Numbered from the stretch's first letter, positions 46,082 to 57,179 are shown. The stretch: DNA of 64,000 nucleotides from Cyrtodaria siliqua (GCA_037043455.1 JAWPHD010011002.1:23741-87740); one strand, 5' to 3'. A program made the numbers and translations. The notes: generated from the sequence alone by a model not told the origin.

Positions 46082-46532
46082 TTATGCCCCCAAAGGTCCG
46101 TTCGTCCATCCCAATCATGTCCGGTCAACCTGGACGGATTTTCAAATAACTTGGCACAAGTGCTCACCACAACAAGACCACGTGTCGCACGCAAAATCCA
46201 GGTCTGTGGCGTCAAGGTCACACTTAGAGGTCAAAGGTCATAAAGAAGTGTCCGTTCGCACAAAATCCAGGTTTGTGACTCCAAGGTCAAGGTCACAGGT
46301 CGAAGGTCAAAAAGAAGTACTTTCATGTCAGGTTAATAACTCTTGACATTATAACTCTTGACATTTGTTACGGATTTTCAAATAACTTAGCACAACTGCT
46401 TACCACAACAAGAGGACATTTCATTCGCAAAATCCAGGTCCGTGGCTTAAAGGTCAAGGTCACACTTAGAGGTCAAAGGTCAAAACCACTTCGGGGGCAT
46501 TTGTCACTTACAGTGACATTTCTTATTTTACT
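46082..46532 (+). mobile_element. Second copy of the CCCCC-type element with TGTCAC hairpin
   Basis: It begins TTATGCCCCCAAAGGTCCGT and contains AACTTGGCACAAGTGCTCAC and GGTCACACTTAGAGGTCAAA. It ends GGGGGCATTTGTCACTTACA with GTGACATTTCTTATTT. It matches 23145-23690 in start, module and end. Confidence 0.75.
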
Positions 46533-46885
46533 TATTTATTTTGCTCAAACTGTCATGGCCTCATAAGCCTAAGTAGAACGATACAGGCCAATTGTTGAAT
46601 GAGAGCATTGAGGGCCTCTTGTTTTTAACTATATTTTTTTAAATGCATTTATATGCATTCATAACAAATGCATTTAAAAGAAAGTGGAAATGAGGAAATA
46701 AATTACCGTTTTTGCTTACTGCTTATTAACAATCTCTCGAGGTCATATAACAATATGTGCATTTCAGTGCTTGCATTCTTATGCAGTGTTATGCATATTT
46801 AAAATACATTCATCAATTATTTTGTATAATAAAAAAGCACTCAACATTAAATTCCTCTGTAACCAACTTTACTGATAATCTTGTT
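46533..46885. other. No gene recognised
   Basis: AT-rich. An element end (GAGGGCCTCTTGTTTTT) lies at about 46610-46626. Confidence 0.45.
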
Positions 46886-47217
46886 AGCTCTACTGGCCGA
46901 AGGCCAGCAGAGCTTATGGGATGGCGAGTTGTCCGTCGTCCGTCGTCAGTCGTCCGTCCGTTTGTTAACATTTGCCTTGTGAACACTCTACGGCCTTCAT
47001 TAATAATCGAATCTTTACGAAACTTTGCCAGTGTTTTTATATCAATGAAAGCTTTGACAATTTTGAAAACCAGCCGGATAGGATAAATTTCACCGGAGTT
47101 ATGGCCCTTGTTTTGCTGAAAAATGCCATATTAAGCCTTGTGAACACTCTAGCACCTTCATTTATTATGAAGGATCAGTAACACCGGAGTTATGGCCCTT
47201 GTTTTTCTGAAAGTACA
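46886..47217 (+). mobile_element. Hairpin-headed tandem-repeat element, left part
   Basis: A near-perfect hairpin at 46886-46914 (AGCTCTACTGGCC / GGCCAGCAGAGCT) is followed by GTTGTCCGTCGTCCGTCGTC and one and a half 160-bp-type modules. It is cut by the TIR element that starts at 47218. Confidence 0.75.
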
Positions 47218-47787
47218 AGGTATGATAAGGGGGTATTTTGGCCCCCAATATATTCAAAATGCAAAATAATAATATTTACATATAATCTTTTGTGCATGTT
47301 GAAGTAAATTGATCATATTCTATCTTCAAAATATATTTTTATTTATTTAATTTATCTAGAAGAATAAATAGGGTCTCAACTAATGGCATTTTTGGTTAAT
47401 TTTGTTATATTTTGTAGATTTTGGACCTTTCTGGGTAAGACTTTTATCCTAAAAATATAGAGCGCATCTCCGAGCACACACAGTTTTTTGGCTGATGATG
47501 CATCCCTATTAAGTACCTGTTTCAACAAAAAATCAGCTGTGCTCGAGGGTGCGCTCTGTATTTCCAAGACCAAAAACTGATCGAAAACTGCAGAAAACGA
47601 ACAAAAATGTCATTTTTTTGAAAGAAAAGGCCATGTTTGTTGGGCTCTTAAACTCATTTAGAGCCTTCAAACATACTTGTTATGAGTTTTAATATTGATT
47701 CAGTTCATTTTTAGCTAAATCAGATGTTCAAAACTTGTGCATTAAAACTTTCAATATTGGGGGCCAATTTTGCCCCTTGTCATACCT
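47218..47787. mobile_element. 570-bp TIR/fold-back element
   Basis: 34-bp ends are inverted copies of each other: AGGTATGATAAGGGG..., then GGCCCCCAATAT at 47218-47251, against 47754-47787. Inside, GAGCGCATCTCCGAGCACAC (about 47460) pairs imperfectly with GTGCTCGAGGGTGCGCTCTG (about 47540), so the element is largely palindromic. The 65-aa minus ORF at 47376-47573 is a by-product. Confidence 0.8.
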
Positions 47788-47797
47788 AGTCCTTTTT

Positions 47798-48208
47798 AGC
47801 TCTACTGATCAGAGATCAGCAGAGCTTATGCCGTAGTGCGTCGTCCGTCTGTCCATCTGTCCGTAAACTTTTATTTGTAGCGACTTCTCCTGTGAAACTA
47901 CTGGATGGATATTCATGAAACTTTACAGAAATGTTGCCCATAAAGTCTAGTTGATCCTAGCAAAAATTCATGTTGATGTGAAATCCAAGATGGCCGCCAA
48001 AGCTAAAAATAGAGTTTTAAAATACAAGTTTGTAGCGACTTCTTCTTGAAAACTATAAGTGATATTGATATGGGACTTTTTCTAAAATGATCAGCATGAC
48101 ATGATGTTGATCCTAGTCAAAAATCGTTTTGATTCAACGTTAAACATGGCTGCCAGCGGCCATCTTTGTTTACATAGAGTTATATAGTAAAAACTTGTAG
48201 CGACTACT
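47798..48208 (+). mobile_element. Hairpin-headed 320-bp-module element, interrupted
   Basis: Head hairpin at 47798-47826 and one nearly complete module, closely matching 24930-25340. It stops at TTGTAGCGACTACT, exactly where the CAGGG-ended element begins. The matching remainder is not seen on the far side (50128 onward), so a deletion or rearrangement accompanied the insertion. Confidence 0.8.
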
Positions 48209-50127
48209 CAGGGTTCGAAACTAACTTTTTTAAACGGGTAGTCCGCAGGACTAGTGACTTTAAAAATCTAGTAGTCCTCCTGAGAACTAGATGGTCCTTC
48301 CAAAAAACGGTGTATTTAGCAAAAAAAAAACCAGGTGTATAACAGGAGACAAACTTCAAAGTGAACAGTGCCAAAAACCCTTTTCGTCTTGAAGATACCA
48401 ACTGAAATCGTAAAACTTATTAATTCTTTTTCGGTTTCTCCCCAGGCAGACTTTCATCAGATTTAGATGCATTTTCAACCCTAACCAACTCGACAAATGT
48501 TGATCGAATGCAATATTATTCTGGTCTTCGTTTCATTTTTATTGAAAAATACTAATTATTCGACAATTACCCCAAACTTATTTTTCAGTCATACCCGCAT
48601 TGAGTAACAAAACACAAAATCATTACCTTATCCCAGGGAGTAAGTATACAGGGATGAGAAACGGGTTCATAAACGCTCTAGTTTATCGATTTATGCTGTC
48701 GCGCTTGAACGCCGCCATTTACTATTTTATCGATACAGGTAAATCGATCATAAGCGCGTTAAATTTGAAAAGTTAAAATTTCAGCCAACCTCGCAAATTA
48801 GGCAGTTTTTACAGCCTCTTTTTTACGGCTTTCTGTTATAATCAACATCACGAAATTACCTTCTTGACAAAGATAAATATGTCTACTATTCACTTTTTGT
48901 TATTATTAATGCCTAATATAACCCATACTTTGTATCTCGTTTGCAATAGCTCCATACCATTTTTAATTTTAACGGAACCGTCTAGTAATGTGCTTTTATA
49001 CATGCATACAAATACACGCTCTGTATCAGAGGACACAATGTGATTAAATAATACTTATGTTTACATTTTGCACCTTTATCGAGTTTGTAAGTGTAATAAT
49101 TTATAAGAATTTGCTGTTTTTCACACACGCGCGAAACAACCGGAAGTAGTCATTTTCACGCAGTAGTGAAACACGCGCGACAACATAAAACGGCAAAACG
49201 ATCTGTTTCTCCTCCCTATATACTTACTCCCTGCTAATCCATAGACATAGATAAGTTATTGATGGCTAGGATTCAATACATTTCCGTTGATTTCTCTCGT
49301 CTATAGAGCAATCACAAACAAACTCACTTTATACCAAACACATTTCTTTATTTCCTAATTAGCCATCGATAAAACACACAATAGAAGTTTGCACTTTTGC
49401 TTATTGACGACCGCCGCAAAGGTTCTTTACAACTCACTGTGCCGATGTCAATCATACAATTATAACCGCCTTTTAAATTTATTTATCGCTGGAGAAATCA
49501 TTTTCAAAGTATCTCGTCTAATCATAACCCCGCCCTTGCGTAGTAGTTTGTAGTACGATTTTTAATTATTCACCAAACGGAAAAATACGACGGCTTTGAT
49601 TGACTTAAATAGAATGCGCACATGATCCCCACATGATCTAATCACGTGATCGTCTAACGAGCAAACATGTCGGTTATATTCACATCTCACCTCAGGCACA
49701 CCGATAATGATCGATAACTAGGCTATTGCCCTGATTAGATAAGAGTCGGGTTGTTATTTAATGGTAATGGGGTTAAATAAGGTACTTGTGAAACACGAGC
49801 TGATCCTGTAATTTAGAGGGTTTTGTTAATTATGAGGTTAATCACATTTGAAATTGCCGAAAATCACCCGAAAATGATGGCGACTCAAATTTCGCCCCAC
49901 ATGGATAGAAAAGCGAAGTCAGCCAAATCATAGCGACGTTTTAAGCGACTTCGCCTAATCGAGTGACCCCGGCCCTATATTAGGAATGTGTATTTTACGG
50001 CCGTAATATCTATAATGGGGCTCGAAAAATTACTAGTCCGACGGACTAGCCAACTTTCACTTTAGGTAGTCCTCCTGAAAAACAGGTGGGCACAGGACTA
50101 GCGGACTAGCGTTAGTGTCGAACCCTG
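48209..50127. mobile_element. 1.9-kb hAT-like TIR element, non-coding
   Basis: 17-bp ends with one mismatch: CAGGGTTCGAAACTAAC at 48209 and the complement of CAGGGTTCGACACTAAC ending at 50127. Subterminal regions repeat TAGTCCG..GGACTAG and TAGTCCTCCTGA on both sides. No transposase is seen; the longest ORF is 65 aa. It contains a second TIR element at 48634-49233. Confidence 0.78.
48634..49233. mobile_element. 600-bp TIR element nested in the previous one
   Basis: The ends CAGGGAGTAAGTATACAGGG (48634) and the complement of CAGGGAGTAAGTATATAGGG (ending 49233) both run on to GAGAAAC. They are flanked by CTTATCC and CTAATCC, a 7-bp duplication with one mismatch. The interior is non-coding with a repeated TTTATCGAT motif. 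Confidence 0.8.
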
Positions 50128-50269
50128 TTAACGAGTAAACCAGTGAATACAAACATGTAGTATGTTGGTATTTACACTACAATAGCAAATGCATGGAATA
50201 TCAAAAAAAACATGGAATATTAAAAAAAATAAAAATATGATGGGTATAACAGACCACCCAGTTTATGTT
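50128..50269. other. No gene recognised
   Basis: AT-rich flank with an A-run and a short direct repeat (ACATGGAATAT, ATGGAATATCAAAA). Confidence 0.4.
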
Positions 50270-50400
50270 TCCATGCAATGGGTGAGGCTAAGGAGGTTTC
50301 GTGCCTACGTACACACTGAAGTAACCTGGTGGCGTCAGTGAGGCTTAAACCCGTGACCTCCGGAGTGTAAGGAGCAATTCAGCTGGCCACCACAGCACCC
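50270..50400 (-). mobile_element. tRNA-derived SINE remnant, antisense
   Basis: The minus strand reads GGGTGCTGTGGTGGCCAGCT, then TCCGGAGGTCACGGGTTTAA with GCC, a tRNA-like head with the B-box GGTTTAAGCC. The body is short and degraded. Confidence 0.55.
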
Positions 50401-50592
50401 CTTTCAATCTTGGTAAAATAGCAATTTACTGAAAAAGATTCTTCGTATATTGAGACACTCAAAAGCCAGAAGATGATATAAAGACCAGTGGAGAGCCCTT
50501 TCAATCTTGGTAAAATAGCAATTTACTGAAAAGATTCTTCATATACTGAGACACATAAAAGCCAGAAAATGATATAAAGACCAATGGAGCGA
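50401..50592. repeat. 97-bp tandem duplication
   Basis: CTTTCAATCTTGGTAAAATA starts at 50401 and again at 50498. The two copies differ at only a few bases. Confidence 0.9.
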
Positions 50593-50621
50593 TAGAAACA
50601 CAGAAAGACTGAATTGTTTAA

Positions 50622-51122
50622 AGGGACACATGGCAATCTTGAGTTTTATATTTACCACTGAATTAGCACCTCAATGTATTAATTCTGTACCACTTTGACT
50701 TTAAATCTACTTGCATATAACTGAATAAAAATTGGAGATTTTAATTTTCTTTATTATTCTACTAAATGTTTTAAATATATTACTGGTGCAATATAATCAA
50801 TAGAAAGTTTAATGCAAAAAATTAATAAATTAGGCAATCAACAATGGGTGATGTAGAGGGATATAAGTTAATCAGTTGTTATGTTTATAAATTATATGAA
50901 GTTTGGGAACAACCCATTCATAAGTGTTTGAGGAATTTCAAGTAATGAAAATGTGTTACGGGACGGGATGGGACAGGATGTGATGTGACAAAAATGTGTT
51001 ACATGATGGGACTTTACAGACAACGTGATTCCTATATAGCCCCGACTTCACTTTGTGAAAGCGGAGGGGTATAATAATTAAATATTAATGATTGAACATA
51101 AAAAAGATTCCCAGGTGTCCCT
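50622..51122. mobile_element. Complete AAAGGGACAC-family MITE with TTAA flanks
   Basis: TTAA at 50618-50621 and 51123-51126 flank inverted ends AGGGACACATGGCAATCTTG and the complement of AGGGACACCTGGGAATCTTT. The interior is AT-rich plus a GGGACGGGATGGGACAGGAT patch. TTAA duplications suggest mobilisation by a piggyBac- or Kolobok-like transposase. Confidence 0.82.
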
Positions 51123-51126
51123 TTAA

Positions 51127-52169
51127 CAGCTCATCAACTTGTTTTACATGTGATTTCAAGTCGCCCCCAAATTTAGCGGAAGGATACCTAGAATCCAGAG
51201 CCATTTTTCGTCGTTACGGAATCACATAAAAGCCAAATTTTGATCCGAATCTCTAAAAATAGCGACCTATTTGAGACCGAATCCGAAAAAATTAGAAATC
51301 CAATTTGTGCATGTTTTCGTTTCGGTTTCGTTTCGGTTACGGCGTATATGTGGAAACCCTCGTTTGCGGTATATGAAACCCTCATATGTGAAATGATCTT
51401 TAGGCTCACAGACGTGATCTCCAGATACAAACTATCCACTTGGCCACCATGCAGCCCCACCCCCACAAACACAAAAACACAGAAAGTAACATTCATTCAT
51501 ACACTGAAATAGAGAGTTCTGCAGAAACACACATAAAAGAGAAAAGCAACTACAGAACATAAGGATGTGCAAAGAATCAATAAAAAGGTTACACCTGACA
51601 AGTTCAAGGTGGCATTTCATCAATAAATTCAACAATAAAAACATATCAATAACATCTTACCCATAAACATGGTGAATATTCAATTAAAGAAACCTTAAAA
51701 TAGTACTTTCAATTCACTGATTAAAATAATATGGAGATTAAGCCTTTAAATTGAAAAGTTTCTGGTTATTTTCCCAGGTAAACCACCATTATCAGTATTG
51801 AAATGTATTAGATCACCTGAGCTGGACTGACCTAGATTCATTTTATCTGGACACAAATATAGCCACACATGTCTGGCAGTTCCTATGTTATCTATCTCTC
51901 AAAACTCACTCTTCACAAACCCTTCCCAAAACAAGACCACAACCCAGCTCTGAAATTGAATGTAGGTAATGTTGATTCAAAAATATTTATTAAAACTGTT
52001 CAATGGTTTTGGTGATAAATCCCAAATTTTATCACAGTTTGAGGACAATCAGTGTTCAGGTCACTCTGACCATATCTGTAAGAAGTAAACAATATAAATG
52101 CCTGATTCATGTATATATACATGGGATTTTTAATGAAACTAAAAATTTGCCACTGTTGTCAACCTTCAT
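51127..52169. other. No gene recognised
   Basis: 51188-51512 is open on both strands (102 aa minus, 90 aa plus) and CpG-richer, with a TTTCGTTTCGGTTTCGTTTC run, but neither translation resembles a known protein. The rest is AT-rich. No EXOC6 exon was recognised here. Confidence 0.45.
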
Positions 52170-53330
52170 ATAATCAGGGGGCACTGTTTTCAACCTTCCT
52201 AACCAGGGGACACTTTTGTCGACCTTCCTAACCAGGGGACTGTTTTCAACCTGCATACCCAGGGTGCACTGTTTTCAACTTGCATACCAAGGGGGTGCTG
52301 TTTTCAACCTGCATACCCAGCGGTGTGCTGTTTTCAACCTGCATACCCACGGGAGTGCTGTTTTCAACCTGCATACCCAGGGAGTGCTGTTTTCAACCTG
52401 TATACCCAGCGGTGTGCTGTTTTCAACCTGCATACCAAGGGAGTGCTGTTTTCAACCTGCATACCCAGCGGAGTGCGGTTTTCAACCTGCATACCCAGGG
52501 AGTGCTGTTTTCAACCTGCATACCCAGCGGTGTGCTGTTTTCAACCTGCATACCCAGGTAGTACTGTTTTCAACCTGCATACCCAGCGGTGTGCTGTTTT
52601 CAACCTGCATACCCAGGGAGTGCTGTTTTCAACCTGCATACCCAGGGAGTGCTGTTTTCAACCTGCATACCCAGGGAGTGCTGTTTTCAACCTGCATACC
52701 CAGAGGTGTGCTGTTTTCAACCTGCATACCTACGGGAGTGCTGTTTTCAACCTGCATACCCAGGGAGTGCTGTTTTCAACCTGCATACCACGGCAGCACT
52801 GTTTTCAACCTGCATACCCACGGGAGTGCTGTTTTCAACCTGCATACCCAGCGGTGTGCTGTTTTCAACCTGCATACCCAGGGAGTGCTGTTTTCAACCT
52901 GCATACCACGGCAGCACTGTTTTCAACTTGCATACCCAGCATTGTGCTGTTTTTAACCTGCATACCCAGCAGTGCGCTGTCTTCAACCTGCATACCCAGC
53001 GGTGTGCTGTTTTCAACCTGCATACCCAGCAGTGCACTGTTTTCAACCTGCATACCACGGCAGGACTGTTTTCAACCTGCATACCCAGGGAGTGCTGTTT
53101 TCAACCTGCATACCCAGCAGTACGCTGTTTTCAACCTGCATACCACGGCAGCACTGTTTTCAACCTGCATACCCACGGGAGTGCTGTTTTCAACCTGCAT
53201 ACCCAGCGGTGTGCTGTTTTCAACCTGCATACCCAGGGAGTGCTGTTTTCAACTTGCATACCACGGCAGCACTGTTTTCAACCTGTATACCATTTTCAAC
53301 CTGCATACTCAGTGGGTGCTGTTTTCAAAG
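52170..53330. repeat. 29/30-bp minisatellite, about 38 copies
   Basis: The unit is TTTTCAACCTGCATACCCAG followed by CGGTGTGCTG (30 bp) or GGAGTGCTG (29 bp); a CACGGCAGCACTG variant recurs. Longer periodicity combining variant types is visible. The mixed unit length moves the frame from copy to copy, producing overlapping ORFs of up to 374 codons rich in CCFQPAYP and VFNLHTQ. These are not a credible protein. It ends about 540 bp before the first EXOC6 exon in view. Confidence 0.95.
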
Positions 53331-53869
53331 TTAGCAAATACATTTTATTCATTGATTAAAATAATGTTCTTGATTGCCCATGCAATAATCAAGTGTTTAG
53401 CCATTTTGTTTAGTAGTCCAGTGGTTGTGGGTTTAATCCCTGCCTAACCAGTGTATTAGATGGTAAACCACCCCATCCCGATTTTACCTCCATGTTAAAA
53501 AAACTAATCCGCCAAATCAAGGCAAAATTCACTACAAAATCATTCAGCAAAACTCTATCCAAGTGTTCAGGTCATATAATAATGTATTTGAGATGATTAA
53601 AAATGTAGGTTTATTCACTGGTTCTTAGAATACCTGTGACTGAATATGGTGGGATAGGGACTTTAAATTGATATTTTTAAAAGTCAATGACATATATTTA
53701 TAGCATGCTTGATCAGAATCTTTACACCCTACAGTAACAGTTAAAGATTTTAATACTAATAAAGAATTTTCCACCCTATCTCAACATAAAATGAGAAGGA
53801 AAATTATGATAATGACATAGGCAAGAGGTGACTAAATGAATGTCAGCCAGGCACTAACATTCTTTTCAG
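53331..53869. other. Sequence between the minisatellite and the first exon
   Basis: 53395-53460 has a tRNA-like B-box (GTGGGTTTAATCCC) and may be a decayed SINE. The last bases are the polypyrimidine tract and acceptor TTCTTTTCAG of the exon at 53870. Confidence 0.5.
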
Positions 53870-54073
53870 GGTTATGGTTTTAGTGTTGGTCATCTTTTAG
53901 AACTTCTTCTTGAGTTGCGGGATCAGTACAGTGATACCTTGACACTTCAGTGGGTGGGGGTGTTCAATGGGATATTTGCCGAGGACAATTATACACCCAT
54001 CTACATTGAGTGTGATGCCGATTTCTTGTCTGTGATAACTCAGTTCCCCTTCCACGATGATCAGCTGAGACAG
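53870..54073 (+). CDS. EXOC6 exon A (68 codons)
   Basis: Acceptor TTCTTTTCAG, donor CAG|GTAAAG. It starts and ends on codon boundaries. It begins GYGFSVGHLLELLLELRDQY and includes the hallmark GIFAEDNYTPI and QFPFHDD. The start of the preceding conserved segment must lie in an upstream exon not seen here. Confidence 0.95.
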
Positions 54074-54179
54074 GTAAAGGCATTCAAACTAGCATTTATT
54101 AGTCACTGTCCATTTTACCTGAAAACTTAAAAACTATTTAAAGAATCGTCCGGTCTTTTTGTCGATTATAGTGTTTTAA

Positions 54180-54450
54180 ATGCAGGTAGTAAACACCAAA
54201 TTTAATGAAACACGTTTCTGCTCAACTCCTACATTTTTCTTCATTTTCAAGAAACTTGGTAGAAGTATCAGTGATGTCTAGTAGTACATATTATTAGGAC
54301 TTTACAGTTGAATGAATCTTGGCGGAGTTACGGGACTTTTTCAAGTTTAAAGCGTTTCCACTCAACTCCTACCTCGCTTTTACAGGTACTTGTACATATA
54401 TTGGCAGGATTTTTATTTTCAATTACCTGCCATAGAGTTATGGCCCTTTG
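54180..54450 (+). repeat. Degenerate tandem-repeat fragment in EXOC6 intron
   Basis: Two diverged units share CTCAACTCCTAC and GGCGGAGTTACGGGACTTTT-type phrases, typical of modules from the hairpin-bounded elements. Confidence 0.5.
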
Positions 54451-54680
54451 AACAATTACAAAGTGATCTCAACTTTCCCTACAGTTTTCAGCAGACTTGG
54501 TTTACACCTGCAGCAATGCACCACTATGAAGGGTACTTCCGCATATTTTCAGGAGTTTCATTTTCCATTTCTTTGCCACAGTTATTGCCGTTTATTCTGG
54601 GAAAATCCATTTGTTATACCGATTTGTTATCTTAATTTAGGGGCATGCTCTAATACATTGTTCTTTCTTTTCCCTTCCAG

Positions 54681-54790
54681 GCGCCATACCCTAAGAGATT
54701 TCCATTTTCAGAGTTTGTTCCTAATGTATATAACCAAGTCAAAGAATATATCAATGCTTGTTTGAAGTTTTCTGCTGATTTACATTTAAG
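54681..54790 (+). CDS. EXOC6 exon B (110 bp)
   Basis: Acceptor TTTTCCCTTCCAG, donor AAG|GTAGGT. It encodes APYPKRFPFSEFVPNVYNQV, then KEYINACLKFSADLHL, with a split serine codon (AG|C) into exon C. Confidence 0.95.
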
Positions 54791-55564
54791 GTAGGTAGTT
54801 ACATTTACTAGACAAGAACTTAGGTACGGCAAAATTATTAAAGCCAAAATATGATTATGTCCAACTTTAACTGGGATGATACAGATTTGTGTCCAGTATA
54901 AGTGTATACATTTATTTGAAACTTACTCTGCAGTAAAAATGTATGCGACTTTTTCGCCAATGTTGACATATACATTGGGCTCTTCATTAGCCTTCGCTAG
55001 TCGTCACAGGTGATAAATTTGCAAATGGGGAAACGTTAATCAAGTGTTAAGTGGTTAAGTTCAACTATCTAACTGAACATTAAATACTGTTTAACATTAA
55101 GTTATAAACTGTTGTGGATTTAATACATATTAACTAGTCTGCAACATGTAAATCAAATAAGAAAAGTATATGCATAGTATAAAAATCGATTAAAGTGGCT
55201 AAAATATTTTACTCAAATTTGGCTAAACAAAAAATCCATTTGGATAAACAAATTGAGGTGCTTTTGCCAAAGTGGCTGAACAAAATTTGGTCCAATGAAG
55301 AGCCCTGTCACACTACCTGTACTATAAACAGTCTATTTGGTCCTGCATGCTATTTGTGTTAATTATGAAGTATAGAAAAAAAAAAATTATATAATAAGTT
55401 ATAGCTCGCCATGATAGTGCTCATTGATGCAGGTAGAAATTCAGATGAATTCTTTAACAATCAATTTTTCCATTCAAATATTATTTTGGACGAGTAACTC
55501 GGAAACAAATGTTCATGCCCTGCATATGTTGGTCTGCGCATATTTGTAATCATTTTAAACTATA

Positions 55565-55813
55565 CTCAGTTGCAAAAGAAACTGGACACTTTGAAAATGT
55601 TACTTTACACCCTATCCTCTTTATCAAGCGACAGTCCCTTAATGATTCGCCCTGTTGAAAAACAAATGACAACATGATATTGGCAATGTAATGATAAACA
55701 CTTTGATACCAAACATGTCGTATTCATTTTGGAATTTGTCAATTTAATTCTAAAAAGACTTTATACAATTAAATCTAAACAAAACTCAGTGTCCCCTTTC
55801 TTTTGCAACTGAG
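55565..55813. mobile_element. Mariner-like MITE in EXOC6 intron
   Basis: Inverted ends CTCAGTTGCAAAAGAAACTG and the complement of CTCAGTTGCAAAAGAAAGGG are flanked by TA on both sides (55563-55564 and 55814-55815), the Tc1/mariner target duplication. 249 bp, non-coding. Confidence 0.85.
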
Positions 55814-55853
55814 TATATTTTTATAATTTAATTATACTTGTTCTCCTGGCCAG

Positions 55854-55965
55854 CCACACAGAGATAGATGACATGATCCGAAAATCCACCAATCTTCTCC
55901 TCACAAGGACGTTAAGTGGATGTCTGTCTTCGTTAATTAAAAGACCAAACCTTAGTTTGTTACAG
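55854..55965 (+). CDS. EXOC6 exon C (112 bp)
   Basis: Acceptor CTCCTGGCCAG, donor CAG|GTAAGG. It encodes HTEIDDMIRKSTNLLLTRTL, then SGCLSSLIKRPNLSLLQ, the best-conserved stretch of the family. A mariner-like MITE ends 40 bp before this exon. Confidence 0.96.
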
Positions 55966-56171
55966 GTAAGGATATAGGTGTGGCGTCTCGGGTTATGGAA
56001 GTGGTAGTATCATTTTCAGTATGAAGGTGACTGGAGGCGATTTAGATGTATTATATAAGTATCTATTAATGGCTTTCTTTTTTTGAAACTAAAGGATTTT
56101 GTTACTTACTAGGCGCCATTTCACGACCAAGTCTTATTTATTTGACCAGTAATTTGCAATGTTAGACTAGA

Positions 56172-56300
56172 GTTGAATTGGGGTTTTACGGCACACCAAC
56201 AAGAAAAGGTTATATGGTGCCAACAGGAATGAACATTCCAGGCCCACTGTCCATTTACATCTAGATACAGATATGCAGAATGGCCCTAGAACCTTCTCAC
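56172..56300 (+). repeat. Dispersed repeat, second copy of the family at 8445
   Basis: GGGGTTTTACGGCACACCAA, AGGTTATATGGTGCCAACAG and CATTCCAGGCCC match the minus strand of 8445-8545. It lies within the EXOC6 intron between exons C and D. Confidence 0.65.
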
Positions 56301-57099
56301 CTGAAGAGTTGCTGCAAATTCTATTGTAAACACTCCAATTTTCGCTGGAGCCACGATCTCAAAGTTAGAAAACTCGTCGTCGTAAACCTTTTTGTATATT
56401 TTTGGTGTGAAGGTCATTTCCTAAAAGCATCTCATAAACTGAACACAGAAATATAAATACATCAACCAGAGCTCAGGAAAATGCCGGTTTATCAGTTCTG
56501 GACTGATACACGTTTTCAAAGTCATGAAAAATATTGGTCAAGAAAATGTATAATTGGATAAATGTAAGCACAAAACTGACAATCCTTGCAGAAGCACACA
56601 CTGAGAGCAGGTGAATCCTTTATTACTTGACATATCGCTTGTTTATTCCCACAGGCAATCAATAATATTTTTAATAGTAGGGTACCATAACACATTTTGG
56701 TCTGTTGACCTGCGATGAATCATTTGTTTTGTTTTTCACTGCGCAAACTGCCATGTCAAGTAAATCAGCTTGTTGGTTCCGCTCCCTGTTATCGTCTTTC
56801 ATCCAACCGCAAAGCTCAATTTAGCTCAATGGAGCAATTTGTTCTTAAGGACATTAGTTTAATATTTCTTTGTTTGATGTCTCGAGATTGTGTGTGAGGG
56901 GTAGGTAGGGAGGTCTATGGTGGGGGTAGGGTGTGTGTTCTACAAGATCTGGGGTCTCGGCCCGATTGGCATTTTAATTGTTTTCCCTAGCCCCGACGTT
57001 AACGGCAAACTGTTTATGGAAGTAGTGAAATGTTATCAAAGTAGTTTGATCTCATTGAAACGTGGTGGGTCAATGGAGTATTCTTTCTCTGTATTTCAG

Positions 57100-57179
57100 T
57101 TGATACAAATCTCCATCAATATGAATTACTTAGAGAAATCATGCATTCATCTAGAGGAATACATCTCCAGTATCACAGG
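57100..57179 (+). CDS. EXOC6 exon D (80 bp)
   Basis: Acceptor CTGTATTTCAG, donor GG|GTAAGT. It encodes LIQISINMNYLEKSCIHLEE, then YISSIT, with a split glycine codon (GG|T) into exon E. Confidence 0.93.

Noticed and set aside
51188..51512. Complementary ORFs of 102 (minus) and 90 (plus) codons
   Set aside because: Neither translation resembles a known family. It was examined as a possible EXOC6 exon and lacks the expected sequence.
37332..53330. CRISPR array
   Set aside because: The repeats are head-to-tail without unique spacers, and the surrounding DNA is eukaryotic with spliced genes.
52216..53447. Overlapping ORFs up to 374 codons with CCFQPAYP/VFNLHTQ repeats, plus short antisense ORFs
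   Set aside because: By-products of a 29/30-bp minisatellite; unit-length changes shuffle frames, and there is no conserved protein.
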